A DNA stretch of 64,000 bases from Heterohyrax brucei (Eukaryota; Chordata; Mammalia; Hyracoidea; Procaviidae), in NCBI GenBank assembly GCA_028571685.1, contig CM053142.1, forward strand, positions 69,775,296 to 69,839,295. Direction: 5' to 3'. A program made the translations under genes and the position numbers. Positions 30,884-42,087 of this stretch are shown one piece after another; within the stretch, counting starts at the first letter, position 1, and every line of letters begins with the position of its first letter. The notes under the pieces are model-generated. The model had not been told where the DNA came from. It did not search any database and saw only the letters and a list, made by a program, of their open reading frames with translations.

Positions 30884-31826
30884 TGTCTTAATCATCTAGT
30901 GCTGCTGTAACAGGAATACCACAAGTGGATGGCTTTAAAAAGAGAAATGTTATTCTGTTATAGTGCAGTAGGCTACAAGTTCAAATTCAGGACATCAGTT
31001 CCAGGTAAAGGCTTTCTCTGCTGACTCTGGAGGAAGGTCCTTGTCACCAATCTTCCCCTGGACTGGGAGCTTCTGAGGCACACAGACCCCAGGTCCTTTC
31101 CAAATAATGTGCTCTACTCCCAGCATTGTTTCCTTTTTGATGGTGTGAGTTCCCCAACTCTCTCTGCTAACTTCTTTCTTTTGTATCTTAAGAGACTGCC
31201 TCAAAACGCAATACAGTCACACATTGAATCCTGTCCCACCAACACAACTGCCAACCGTCCTTCCTCATTGTTATGGATTGTTTACCTAACGAAATTTTAA
31301 CAGTTTTGCTGTGCCATAATTTCTGATAGTGTGTGACGTTCCTCTATGTTGGATTCCTGCCTCTATGATGTTAAAGAGGATGTGTGGGCCTAAGTTGTGT
31401 TGGTGGTTTGTTTTGTGCCTTGAGGTAATCTCTTGAGATATAAAGGAAACGAGATAACAGAGACTTTTGGGGACCTCATACCATCAAGCAAGAAAGCAGG
31501 GCTGGGAGCTGAGCACATCCTTTAGAATGGAATAGGGTCCCTGCACCTCAGAAAGCTTCTAGTCCAGGACGACGAGGACCCCTCCAGTGCCAGTAGAGAA
31601 AGCCATCCCCTGGAGCTGACACCTAGAATTTGGACTTTTAACCTACCAGACTGTGACAAAATACACTTTCTCTTTTTAAAGCCATCTATCTGTGATATCT
31701 CAGTTAGAGTAGCACTAGCTGGCTAAAACACTCATTAACATCAAGAATATCATACAATACCAGGAATCATGGCCTCACCAAACTGCTACACACATTTTTG
31801 GGGGAAACAGAATTCAATCCATGACA
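30884..31826 (-). mobile_element. MaLR-type solo LTR, split by a second LTR
   Basis: TGTCTTAATCATC... at 30,884-31,268 and continuation ...CCATGACA at 31,731-31,826. The interruption is a forward LTR of the same family. Confidence 0.82.
31269..31730 (+). mobile_element. MaLR-type solo LTR nested in an opposite MaLR LTR
   Basis: TGTTATGGATTG...GGCTAAAACA with a perfect 5-bp target duplication ctcat (31,264-31,268 and 31,731-31,735). Confidence 0.9.
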
Positions 31827-31831
31827 GTAGT

Positions 31832-31985
31832 TATGGCTCATATCCTGTTAATACCTTGAATTAGGGCCTCTAGTTTTGATATTATTTTTTTCTCCTATGA
31901 TCTCTTTATAGTTTTTAGTTTTATATTTAGGTCTTTGATCCATTTTGAGTTAGTTTTTTTTGTACGGTGTGAGGTATGGGTCCTG
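31832..31985 (-). mobile_element. L1 ORF2 3' region, reverse (block 2)
   Basis: 'tttgatccattttgagttag' and 'gtacggtgtgaggtatgggt' are reverse L1 ORF2; continues at 32,508. Confidence 0.85.
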
Positions 31986-32501
31986 TGAGAAATGTTGTCA
32001 GCACCCTGGGTACTGCTTCGGTTCCTCTTGGTAACTGGCAGGTCGGTATAAACCCCTGACTAGGACTCTGCCTCAGTGATCAAGGCAGGCCACCTTATCC
32101 CTTACGGTAGGTAGCTACCAGTGTCTTTTTCTGATGAACACTCAAGAAATCCAATTCAAATCCAGTTCGAGAGAGCAAGGTTTTATTGGTCGATTTTGCA
32201 AAACGGGGCACCTGAGCCCACAGAGGAGGCTGGTCAGAGAGAGCACACCAAACAGTTCCGTACCAGGCTTTTTATCTCCAAACTCACAAGTCCCTCTCCC
32301 CAGTTCCTCACTGGCTGATAACCACGGGGTGAACAGTCTCTCCCAGACATCTCTAAGTCTTAACATTCCATTCCCTTTTATGGTTACATCTCCTGTTTCC
32401 CCGACAGTTTTTCCACTTCCTCACCATCCCTTTAGGTTAGCTAGTAACCTCTCATTGGCCTTTGTTCTAAAGATGGACCAGTCCGAATTTTATTGTTCAC
32501 A
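31986..32501 (-). mobile_element. Class II-like solo LTR in L1
   Basis: 516 bp, TG...CA, with 6-bp flanks gtcctg / gttctg (one mismatch). Minus-strand AATAAA at 32,182-32,187. L1 sequence is continuous across it. Not obviously the same family as the other class II LTRs in the window. Confidence 0.75.
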
Positions 32502-32507
32502 GTTCTG

Positions 32508-32775
32508 TTTCATTTTTTTGCAGATGGACACCTGGTTTTCCCAGCATCTTTGTTGTCAGTCACCATTTGATGGACTTTGAGCCCTTGTCAAAGATCAAGT
32601 GACCATAGGTTGATGCATTTACATCTGGGTCCTCAGTTTGGTTCCACTGGTCAACATGCCTGCCACTGTACCACTATTGGGCTGTTTTGACCACTGTAGC
32701 TGCATAGTAGGTTCTGAGGTCAGGTGGTGTGAGGTCTGCTACTTTCTTCCTCAATAGTGTTCTACTTAGCAGGTA
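32508..32775 (-). mobile_element. L1 ORF2 region, reverse (block 3)
   Basis: 'ccacatttgatgg'-type region and 'tagctgcatagtaggttctg' of reverse L1 ORF2, continuing from 31,985. Confidence 0.8.
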
Positions 32776-32829
32776 CCTCTTCCATTTACACAGATAAGAG
32801 TTCTTGATTCCTCTGATCGTCTTGATTTA

Positions 32830-33165
32830 ACTCACCCATCTTGCCAACACAGGTGAGAGGTAGAAAAAGTAATGCATTGTCATAAACTCAATCAAGTGGT
32901 GGCACCAACTTTAGCTGCTATTCCAGATGTACTGTCTAAAGTAAGGCAGTGCAGTCGTTGGCTCCAGGTTTATGTGCATTCACCTGGAAGATGTTTTCCT
33001 GCGCTTAAATAAGCATGAAAATTCAGAATCAGCTGCTGCTTCTCCTAGCAAGGACAACAGTACACCTTCACCAACCTGCCTTAGAGTTATAAAACTCTCT
33101 CATTCTGCCCTATCATCTTTGCTACAGGGAATTTAAACATCTTAACATTTTACAAGATATACTTG
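32830..33165 (+). pseudogene. ERV-L type pol (reverse transcriptase) fragment
   Basis: The plus strand reads LAAIPDVLSK near 32,910 and QGQQYTFTNLP near 33,045-33,077, matching the ERV-L reverse-transcriptase region. Broken by stops and frame changes. Confidence 0.65.
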
Positions 33166-33189
33166 TGGTTCACTCCACTGATGATTACG

Positions 33190-33560
33190 TTGTTGGTGTT
33201 AGGTCTGTGGAGTTGACTTCAATTAACAAACTTATGTGTAACAGAGTAGAACATTGCCCAGTCCTCTGTCATCCTCACAATCATTGCTCTGTTTGAGTCC
33301 ACTGTTGCAGCCAGCATGTCAATCTGCCTTGCTAAGGATCCTCATTTTTCCACTGACCCTCCACTTTCACATGCTAGCGTGAAGTCCTTCTCCACAGATT
33401 GGGCTCTCCTGATGTCATGTCCATAATAAGCAAGACTAACTCTTGCCATCTTTGCTTCTAAGAAGTATTCTGGCTGCACTTCCTTTAGGACAGATGTGTT
33501 TGCTCTTCTGGCAGTCCAATATTCTTCACCACCACCATAATTTAAATGCATCCATGACTA
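33190..33560 (-). mobile_element. RTE LINE 3' fragment, reverse
   Basis: 'tgttggtgttaggtctgtgg' 3' end then reverse coding sequence ('cttctaagaagtattctggc'). Confidence 0.82.
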
Positions 33561-33659
33561 GATTCATTGAGTAGCTGACAGATAATAAATAGAGGACAAT
33601 GTGGTACCTTAGATGCCTTGGTAAGATTCATGCCACTGAAATTCTAAGTAGGCTAAGGC

Positions 33660-33820
33660 AGTGGTCTCCAAACCAGGAGCACTGGTGTCACCTCAGAACC
33701 TGCTGGAAAAACAAATTCATCAGCCCCTGCCCAGACCTACTGAATCAGATATTATGGGACTGGAACCCAGAAACTTGTGTTTTAACAGGCCTTCCAGGAG
33801 ACTCTGCTGGATATCTAAGG
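33660..33820 (+). mobile_element. MER5A-like hAT (Charlie) MITE
   Basis: 'cagtggtctccaaaccagga', 'cagacctactgaatcagata' and 'cagaaacttgtgttttaaca' match MER5A in order. Confidence 0.75.
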
Positions 33821-34969
33821 TATATAAATATCCTTTCCAAAACACAGGCATACTTCAGAGATACTGCAGGTTAGGTTCCAGATCACTGCAATAAACAGTG
33901 AATATCACATTAAAGAAATTTGCAAATTTTTGGTTGCATAGTACATATAAAATTATGTTTAGACTATACTGTGGTCTATTGTGTGCAACAGCATTATGTC
34001 TGAAAAAAAAAGTACATACCTTAATTAAATACTCCATTGCTAAAAAATGCTAACCATCATGTGAGCTTTCAATGAGTTGTACTGAAGAAAGTCTTGCCTT
34101 GATGTTGATGGCTGCTGAATGATCAGGGTGATCAGTTGCTGAAAGTTGGGATGGCAGTGGCAGTTTCTTAAAGTAAGACAACAGTGAAGTTTGTTGTCAG
34201 TTGACTCTTCCTTTTACAAAAGATTTCACTGTAATGTGCAATGCTGTTTGGTAGCATTTTAGTCACAGAATTTCTTTCAAAACTGGAGTCAATCATCTCA
34301 AACCCTGCCACAGATTTATCAGTTAACTTCATGTACTATTTTAAATCCTCATACTATCCTCACCAGTAGATTCCATCTCAAAAAAACCACTTTCAGGGCC
34401 CATGCATAAGAACTCTTCCTATGTTAGAATTTTGTCATAAGATTGTAGCAATTCAGTCACATCTTCAGGTTCCACTTGTAATTCCAACACTCTTACTACA
34501 TCCAGCCAACCTGAAGCCGCTTCCTTACTGAAGTCTTGAACCCCTCAAAGCTATCTATGAGGGTTGGGAACAACTTCTTCCAAACTTCTGTGATAATGTT
34601 TTCACCTCCTCCCACAAATCACAAATGTTCTTAACTTAATCTAGAATGGTGAATCCTTTTCCAGAAAGTTTTCAATTTACTTTGCCCAGATGCACCAGAA
34701 AGCATCATTTATGGCAGTTATAGCCTTATGAAATGTATTTCTTAAATAATAAGACTGGAAAGTCCTTCATCCATGGACTACAGAATGAATGTTGTGTTAG
34801 CAGTCACGAAAACAACATTAATCTTGTACATCTCCAACAGAGCTCCTGTGTGACTGGATGCACTGTCAATGGGCAACAGTTCTCAACAGTGGGATTACAG
34901 CATTCAGTAACCATTGTAAACAGATGTGCTGTCATCTAGACTTTATTCCATTTATACAGCACACATACA

Positions 34970-35128
34970 AAAAAACCATTGATGTTGAGTCAACCTCAAC
35001 TCATAGCAACCCTATAGGACAGAGTAGAACTGTCCCACAGTGTTTCTAAAGAGCAGCTGGTGGATTTAAACTGTTAACCTTTTGGTTAGCAGACAAGTGC
35101 TTAGCTACTGCAGCACTGGGGCTCCTTA
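34970..35128 (-). mobile_element. Afrotherian SINE
   Basis: 'aaaccattgatgttgagtca' to 'gctactgcagcactggggct', inserted in Tigger. Confidence 0.88.
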
Positions 35129-35228
35129 CAGACCACAGGCAAGAGTACATCTAGTATAATACCAAAGTTTTTGCAATGGTCAGCATTGGTTTCAACTTAA
35201 AGTCACCAGTTTTATTAGCCTCTAACAA

Positions 35229-35390
35229 GATAGCCCTGGTGGTGTAGTGGGTTAATTGCTCTGTCTGCTGACCAAAAGACTAGCAGTTCAAATCCAGCAG
35301 GTGCTCCTTGGAAACTCTATAGGGCTGGTTCTACTCTGCCTTGTAGGGTAGCTATGAGTTTCAGTCAACTCAACAGCAGTTTGGTTTTAT
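35229..35390 (+). mobile_element. Afrotherian SINE
   Basis: Forward copy 'tagccctggtggtgtagtgg' to 'caactcaacagcagtttggt', inserted in Tigger. Confidence 0.9.
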
Positions 35391-35392
35391 CA

Positions 35393-35664
35393 AGATAGTC
35401 AGCCTGTCCTTTGAAGTTCTGAATCCAGGAAATGCCTCTAGCTATGAATGTCCTAGAAAGCATCTTCATCCAGTATAAGGCTGTTTTGCCTACACTGAAA
35501 ATCCATGTAGTGTAGGCACTTTCACCATCTGTATTAGTTAAATCCTCTGGATAACTTACTGCAGCTTCTACATTAGCACTAGCTGCTTCACCTTGTACTT
35601 TTATATTACGGAGATGGCTTCTTTCCTTAAATACCATGAACCAACTTCTCCTAGCTTCAAACAT
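35393..35664 (-). pseudogene. Tigger transposase fragment
   Basis: About 90 codons open on the minus strand (FEARRSWFMVFKERSHLRNI, then KVQGEAASANVEAA), the central part of pogo-type transposase. The first catalytic Asp of the DDE triad is lost: the usual VDET reads VGKT. Confidence 0.82.
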
Positions 35665-35864
35665 TTCCTCTGCAGTTCTTCAACTGTCTCATCCTGCATA
35701 GAATCAAAGAGAGTTACAGCCTTGCTCTAGATTAGGCTTTGGCTAAAGGGAATGTTTTGCCTTCTTTGATCTATTTATTTACTTCTTTTTAGTGATGGTG
35801 CAAGGGTAGGCAACAATCAACTCATTAATCATCATCTTTAACACTAGCACAGTCTATCATTTTA

Positions 35865-36190
35865 GATACACGTGAACAAATTACGTAACCTCTCTAGGCC
35901 TTTGTTTCCTCCTCTATAAAGCAGTCATGAGCACACAACCTGCTCCTTGGTAGGCGAAGACCAAACGTGGTGATCTCTATAAAGCACTTAGCTAACCAGC
36001 CAGTCAGCCACTGCTGTTGAGTCAATTCCAACTCATAGTGACCTTACAAGTCATAGTAGAACTTCCCCATATTTTCCAAGGAGTGATTAGCGGATTTGAA
36101 CTGGTGATGTTTTGATAAGCAGATATAGCACTTAATCACTATACCACCAGGGTTTCCAAGCACTTAGCTAGTGCCTAGCAAATGATAAGT
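35865..36190 (+). mobile_element. MIR SINE, interrupted
   Basis: 'aacctctctaggcctttgtt' and, after a SINE insertion, 'agtgcctagcaaatgataag'. Confidence 0.7.
35995..36157 (-). mobile_element. Afrotherian SINE with 13-bp target duplication
   Basis: Flanked by perfect copies of aagcacttagcta (35,982-35,994 and 36,158-36,170), inserted in a MIR. Confidence 0.93.
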
Positions 36191-36514
36191 GCTTAAAAAA
36201 TACAGGATGAAAGAAAAATGGTTTTGGTTTTCTTTAGTGAAGAACAAAATATTCAGGGTTGAGCAAGAAACAGAATAAGGAGCTATGGCCTCACTATAGA
36301 TTCATTCTAGTGGTCTTGTAGCTTTGTTCTCTAAAACACATCTCCTCTCTCACCCATATCAGCAACCTACTTCATGCCCCACACTAGTACACCTACCTCA
36401 TCTCTAGAGCAGCATAAAAGGAACTGCACTATCTTATCTTTATACTTAGCATTCCATTACATAACCTGAAAAATTACAATAGTAGTAATGAAAGTAGTAG
36501 TAATAACAGCAACC

Positions 36515-36672
36515 AAACTTAATGTTGTTAAGTCGATTCTGACTCATAGCGACCCTAAAGGACAAGGTACAATTGCCCCATAGGGTTTCCAAGGAGCACC
36601 TGGTGCATTCAAACTACTGACCTTTTGGCTAGCATACATAAATCTTAACCACTACACCATCAGGGTTTCCAG
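36515..36672 (-). mobile_element. Afrotherian SINE
   Basis: 'aatgttgttaagtcgattct' to 'cactacaccatcagggtttc'. Confidence 0.9.
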
Positions 36673-36679
36673 TGGCAAT

Positions 36680-37440
36680 AGTGTTAGCCAGTACTTATGT
36701 GAGCTTATCATATGCCAGGCCCCTTTATAAGCACTTTATGTATGAGGACTGGCAATTAAGTTCATGAACTCAAAGCACTACAGACCTCATTGCTAAATAC
36801 ACCTTCAAACTACTCCCCTTGGGAAGCTATGCACCAACACTAGCATCTAGGATGCCCTTCAAAGCAATTTTGGAACTCTTTTTCTGGAAGGGCTATCAGA
36901 GCTGTCATTGTATTACCCTTGATGTCCTGAATGTCATCAAAATGTCTTCCTTTCAATATTTCTTTTATTTTGGGGTAAAGAAAGAACTCACTGGGGGCCA
37001 GATCAGGTGAATAGGAAGAATAGTCCAATACAGTTGTTTACTGGCTAAAAACTCCCTCACAGACAACTATGTAATTAAGTTTGCAAACCTGACACTGTGC
37101 CACTGTGCAAGATGGTCGTTCCAAAATTTCTTTGAAGGGTGGACTAGGTGTTGGCTTTGGTGCCTAGCTTCCCAAGGGAAGTACTTCAAAGGTGACCACA
37201 GTGATATTCAGCAATGAGGTAAGTAGCACCTAGAACAATTAAGTTCATGGACTTGTCGGACCCTGTATATTAACTTATTTTATCCTCACAATCACCCTAT
37301 GCAGTAGATAGTATTCTCCTCATTTTGCATATGAGGAAACTGAGGCAAAGAAAGGTTAAATAACCTGTCCAAGTTTACAAAGTTAGTGACAGAACAAGGT
37401 TTTTATACCAAGGCAATCTGTCTTTTCCCAAATTCATGCT
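36680..37440 (-). mobile_element. MIR SINE split by a mariner MITE
   Basis: 'gtgagcttatcatatgccag' then, after 37,265, 'catatgaggaaactgaggca' and 'taacctgtccaagtttacaa'. Confidence 0.75.
36743..37265. mobile_element. Mariner-derived MITE with long inverted arms, copy 2
   Basis: Flanked by the TA target duplication (36,741-36,742 and 37,266-37,267). Minus-strand frame 36,840-37,028 reads YSPDLAPSEFFLYPKIKEIL, mariner transposase C-terminal part (the SPDLAP...D motif carries Ser-Glu in place of the usual Cys/Ser-Asp). Both arms come from the same end of a mariner. Confidence 0.85.
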
Positions 37441-37747
37441 GCTGACTCATTCTTTACTGCCTCTTAAACATTTATTATGGATGAGACTTGGAGTCATTAT
37501 AACTAATATATTCCTCATTCAAATATTTAACTATGAAAGTCTGAAGAAAACATGATTTTGTGCCTTATTTTCTGCCTACCAATGCAGCTATATTTCTATA
37601 TTTCCAATAAACTTTGGGTGGGATACAGATTTAGATTCTACAGATGAAATTTCACTGGACGCATTCATTTATTACTTTTTAAGCGCTTTCGTCTGTCTCC
37701 AGGAAGTCTGAGCAGTTATGGCCTACGTTGTGCTGGAGTTACTAAAA

Positions 37748-37768
37748 AGAGCACGCCCTCTAGTGGTC
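37748..37768 (-). promoter_or_regulatory. CTCF-like motif, reverse orientation
   Basis: Exact reverse complement of 23,930-23,950. The two sites face each other (convergent), the arrangement favoured for CTCF loop anchors. Confidence 0.6.
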
Positions 37769-37924
37769 CCACTCTCATTTGCAGCTAAGACAGCTTCCAC
37801 ACCGAGTACTTCCTATTAAGTGCAATGGCAGATGGCAGATGATGAGAACATAGTACGGAAGAGCAAAGGAAGGCATCCATAGTGAATCTTAATGCAGTGT
37901 AATTTTTAATTGAGGGAATGACAC

Positions 37925-38571
37925 TGTCATGGATTGAATTGTGACCCCCAAAATACACATGTAGCAATTTGGCTAGGTCATGATTCCTGGAATTGTGTGA
38001 TGGTCCTGTATCCTATAAATTCTGCCTCTTATGATGATACCGAGGAAGAATAGGTGCTGGTTGTGACGGGCAGGCAGGACTCAATCTACATGTAATATGG
38101 CACTGTGCCTTGAGCAGTCTCTTGGGATATAAGGCAAGCAAGCAAGCCCAGAGTTGGGGACCTCATACCAACCAGTGTCAGAAGCACATGTCCTTGGGGT
38201 CTGCATACTTCAGAAGCTCCCAGTCCAGGGCAATACTGATGACAAGGACTTTCCTCCAGAGTCAACAGAGACTTTCCCTGGAGCTGATACCCTGGACTTG
38301 TAGCCTATTTTTCTGTGAGAAAATTTGTTAAAGCCATCCAAACCAAAAAAAAAAAAAAAAAAAAAAAACCCCACTGCTGTTGAGTCAATTCTGACTCATA
38401 GCAACCCTACAGGTCAGCATAGAACTGCCTCAGAGTTTTCAAGAAGCACCTGGCATATTTGAACTGCTGGACCTTTTGGTTAGCAGCGTAGCACTTAACC
38501 ACTATGCCACCAAGCTTTCCTGAAGCAATCCACTTGTGGTATTTGTTTAGCAGTACTAGATGATGAAAACA
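37925..38571 (+). mobile_element. MaLR-type solo LTR with SINE insertion
   Basis: TGTCATGGATTGAATTGTG...GATGATGAAAACA with a perfect 5-bp target duplication gacac (37,920-37,924 and 38,572-38,576). A SINE with a 24-bp A-run is nested at 38,340-38,520. Confidence 0.9.
38340..38520 (-). mobile_element. Afrotherian SINE in LTR
   Basis: Poly(A) at 38,345-38,368 followed by 'ctgctgttgagtcaattctg' to 'cactatgccaccaagctttc'. Confidence 0.9.
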
Positions 38572-39660
38572 GACACTATCCTTAGATTTATGGGGCAGAA
38601 TGTATAAATACAGTGGGCAATTTTACTCCTGCCTCAACTGCAGGCAACTCAAGAAAGTATCTGAGGAGTATGAGTTCTATAGTAACAAACCATATACACT
38701 GTCTTCTTATACAGTTAAGAGGAAAACACAGACATGATTTCTTAAAATAAAGGCAGAATAAAAGTGACTAAACATGAGCAAAGTGCAACATAATTCTAGC
38801 CAGTTGGATCATTAGAACAAGACAGTAAGCTACCAAATTTATCACCTTCTGTGCTCTATGATAGCTAGTGTTCCTTTTCTGAGGCCATAGGTTCTAACGC
38901 ACAGGAGTGTAATTTGTCTTCAGCCCTACTTCCTTGGCTCCCTCACAGTCACTGATTCTCAGCAAGGAACGAGATTGTCTGCAATTCTGACAAAGCATAC
39001 AGTGATTCAGGAAAAATCCAAATAAGTAAAACATCCAACTGATTTCTAGTCTCTCTTTGCTAAAAGCACTTTCAAAAAGCATTTAATGAACATTTACTAC
39101 CTAGAAAGGGGGAGTACTTCAGCAGACAACAATGGTTCTTCTACTCGTAGAGCTTACAAACTAGGATAAAGAATCCCGGTAGTAACCCAAAGAAAACAAG
39201 AGATCTTCTTTCAGACTGAGAGGATAACAAACACCTTATCGAGTACTATGTGAGCTAGTTATACACCATAGGACGAAATTCAACAGGCAGGTATACAGGG
39301 AAGGTATTCTAGGCAAAGGGATTTTAGCAACCATTCACCACATGGTGTCTGAAAAAAGACTAGTACTCTGGAACATATTTTGAGTGAAAATGGAAGACTG
39401 AAAGTTGAGGATGGAATGGTACTCCGGACTTTATAAGCAAAAGAGAACCACTACACGAATTGAGCAGAAGAGTACGGAGTATGCGCAGAGTTTCGCTTTA
39501 GGGAGATTATTCTGGTGGGAAAACATAAACTGGATGGGAACAAAGTAAGTTGAAGGAAAGCAGACAGCTAGGTTATCAGAATGGAGAAACAAAGAGTGAT
39601 AAAGGCTTACAGTACAGCATTAGAGGCAGCTATCAGTGTCTTACTGAGGAAGCTAAGGTA

Positions 39661-41015
39661 GAAAAGTGATTCTCCATTATTTTTCCCCAATCCAAACCCT
39701 GAGGTTTACGATACATTCTTATCAATAACAATCCCTCAAGACCTACACTAAGGGGGCAAAGGGAAAGGTGTGTCAGACATTCTAGAGATTGCTATGTGTT
39801 ATTTTAAAAGATTTTTTTTAAAAAGCACTCATGTTATTCTCATCTATCCCCTGTGATAATCAGTGAAAGAGAACTCTTAAGATCCTTTCTGGCTTTCAAA
39901 GTCTTTGACTATGACTTTCAGTCTGTGTCTTACGCTAATTTTCTTCACTTGTGCAATTACGGGATATGGGAAGTAGTAAGTTAAAGCAAATGAAATAACC
40001 CATACTAGCAAATACACGATGAACATAAATAGTCTCTATAATAATTAGGTGTTTCCAGGGTTTGGAACCCTGAGCTCTGAGATCTAGTCTCAACTTCTTA
40101 GAAGTTACTCCTTGAAAAGGAACAGTAAATACGAAATACTCATTTACTACCTAGTGGCCCATTTATATTGGTTAAATAAAAAATGTTAATCAGATAAGCA
40201 AATGAAAAGGGAAACGACACCACCTTTTTCCATAATTTTAATTACCATTATTGCACCAATACAGCATACGTTTTATATACATATATCTTTTCAATTTTTT
40301 TTCAGCAATTCAAATACATTAATATATTATCATCTTGAAAATACAAACAAGGAACACAATATGGAGGAAGATTGAGAAAATAGGCTCCCAATAGTTAGTC
40401 ACTAGTGATTCTATAGAACGTCTTCTTAGTGTTTTCTATTGGAATTTAAAAATGTCCTGCCATGGCTCTGCAAGAATAGAGCTGCCTGGAAGGGGAGGCA
40501 ATGAAAAAATAATGGACCCACAGTTAGAAAAGACATTAAGAAATTCAGGCGAGAGGATATATTTTGAAACTAGGCAGAACTCCCTTCAAACACAGTATTC
40601 ACATTTAAATAAACAGATGCTAAGGGAAAAAAATTACATCTTCCCATTTGATCCTCAAAATTGCCCGTTAACAAACTAAACCAATAATGCCCACTTATCA
40701 GAAAAAGGGAACTCTCTTCACAGCATTATATAAGGAATGGCAAAGAAAAGGAACCTGGTAGGGCAGCAACCTGCTTTTGAGATGCCCTGGGTGATGAGTA
40801 GCAAAGCGTTCTCTTGGGCACAGCTATCACAGCTAAAGCTACACTCTCCCCTTTCCTTCATAAATGGCAATATACATAGAGCAGCAGCATTCTACCAAGG
40901 AGCAAGATGGACTGAAAAAGAAATGTTTATGGAAAGGACTTAGATACCCAGGCAGCAAGGCAATGTGGGTACTAAACATGAGTTAAGTTCTTTCACACTC
41001 TCTGCTCCACTCAAA
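39661..41015. other. Unannotated stretch downstream of NECAP1
   Basis: No exon or clear repeat seen. Part may belong to a long NECAP1 3' UTR; an ATTAAA hexamer (minus strand) occurs near 40,247 but I cannot tell if it is used. Confidence 0.35.
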
Positions 41016-41019
41016 AACC

Positions 41020-41165
41020 CACTGCCGTCAATTCCCACTCAGCAACCCTACATGACAGAGAAGAACTGCTCCACAGCGTTTCCAAGGAGCACCTGGTGGA
41101 TCTGAACTGCTGACCATTTGGTTAGCAGATGTAGCACTTGTCCACTACACCACTTGAGTTTCCAG
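41020..41165 (-). mobile_element. Afrotherian SINE near the NECAP1 3' end
   Basis: 'aaacccactgccgtcaattc' to 'gtccactacaccacttgagt'. Same strand as NECAP1. Confidence 0.88.
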
Positions 41166-42038
41166 ATAAGGCCAAAAATTCTAAACTTCTCAATCTTAGG
41201 TCAAATAATGAGCCAAATACAAAGTAAAGCTGTGCTTCAAAAGCAGCAATTAGATGGAGCTGCAAGAAAACAAACACTTTTTTAGCATTTAACTGGGAGA
41301 GCACAGCCCTTGAGCCTCCTTCATCCAAGGGACATCCACTGGTCAAAGATGTTGGACTCTTTAACCAACAGAAAAGAATCATGTTGGTGCTCCCTACACA
41401 ACCCTCTTACCACTGGAAGAGACATGTAAACACACAAGAGGGTGCTGGAGCTACACCCAGCAGTGGATGTTTACCGAATAGGACAAGCCTGAAGGCTGTA
41501 AAGCAAAGACCCAAGGAACAGGTCTCTCTTTATACCTTTCCCTATCAAAATTCATAATTCGTAAACACTAAGGTCAGGCTGTCCATTTTTAGAGTTTTGA
41601 ATCAATGGAGAAGTTAAGTGTCAAGGTTTTCTGTCTCCTTGAAATTGTTAACAGAGCTTCACAAAGAGGCACACTGGGGCCATGAGATGATTCCATAAAG
41701 AATTTAAAAGATGGAGAAGAATTTTACACATGTTAGAGGTCACTTCCACCTCAACAGACCCTGGCTTTTTGAGCCCTGCTGCATTCAGCCACAAGTACGC
41801 TAAGGCCCACCAACTTGGGAGTGAGCAGGGGATGGCAGACATTCTCTTGGCTGTGCAGCAAGTAACTAGAAAGGGAAGTGACATAAACCAGCTGAAACAC
41901 AACGAAGAAGCTATGAAAACGATTGTCCAGGAATTTTGGTTCTGGGGAGGGAAGGGGTTTCTAACTTCCCTCATGGATTGGTGCCCTCAAGGTCATTTTT
42001 ATTCTTCAAGTCTGTCCTTAATGTCCTGCCAATGCCAT
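41166..42038 (-). other. NECAP1: Putative NECAP1 3' UTR
   Basis: Non-repetitive sequence directly downstream of the stop codon. An AATAAA hexamer sits at 41,998-42,003, only 36 bases after the stop. The true 3' end cannot be fixed from sequence alone. Confidence 0.5.
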
Positions 42039-42087
42039 TCAGAACTGGACCCAGTTGGATGGTTGTGGTGCCTGGTTTGAAACAGAG
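42039..42087 (-). CDS. NECAP1: NECAP1 exon 8 (terminal coding)
   Basis: Acceptor TGCAG|CTCTGT; reads [16 protein letters not shown] then TGA. Confidence 0.96.

Larger units (their letters stand above)
33845..35780 (-). mobile_element. Tigger1-like pogo DNA transposon
   Basis: Begins 'caggcatacttcagagatac', the Tigger1 terminal repeat, and follows the element ('aaaatgctaaccatcatgtg', 'caattcagtcacatcttcag'). Transposase reads on the minus strand. Two SINEs interrupt it (34,970-35,128 and 35,229-35,390). The far end is missing. Confidence 0.85.
37345..39660. repeat. Inverted segmental duplication, arm 2
   Basis: Reverse-complement partner of 21,924-24,563, with its own later MaLR LTR (37,925-38,571) and SINE. 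Lies between the duplicated lectin region and NECAP1. Confidence 0.85.

Noticed and set aside
32134-32580. Plus-strand 148-codon frame
   Set aside because: It runs antisense through a solo LTR and then into reverse L1 sequence; no similarity to a protein.
35229-35390. tRNA-like A and B box sequences in the SINEs as tRNA genes
   Set aside because: They are SINE heads with mutated acceptor stems and RTE-like tails. No bona fide tRNA gene was recognised.
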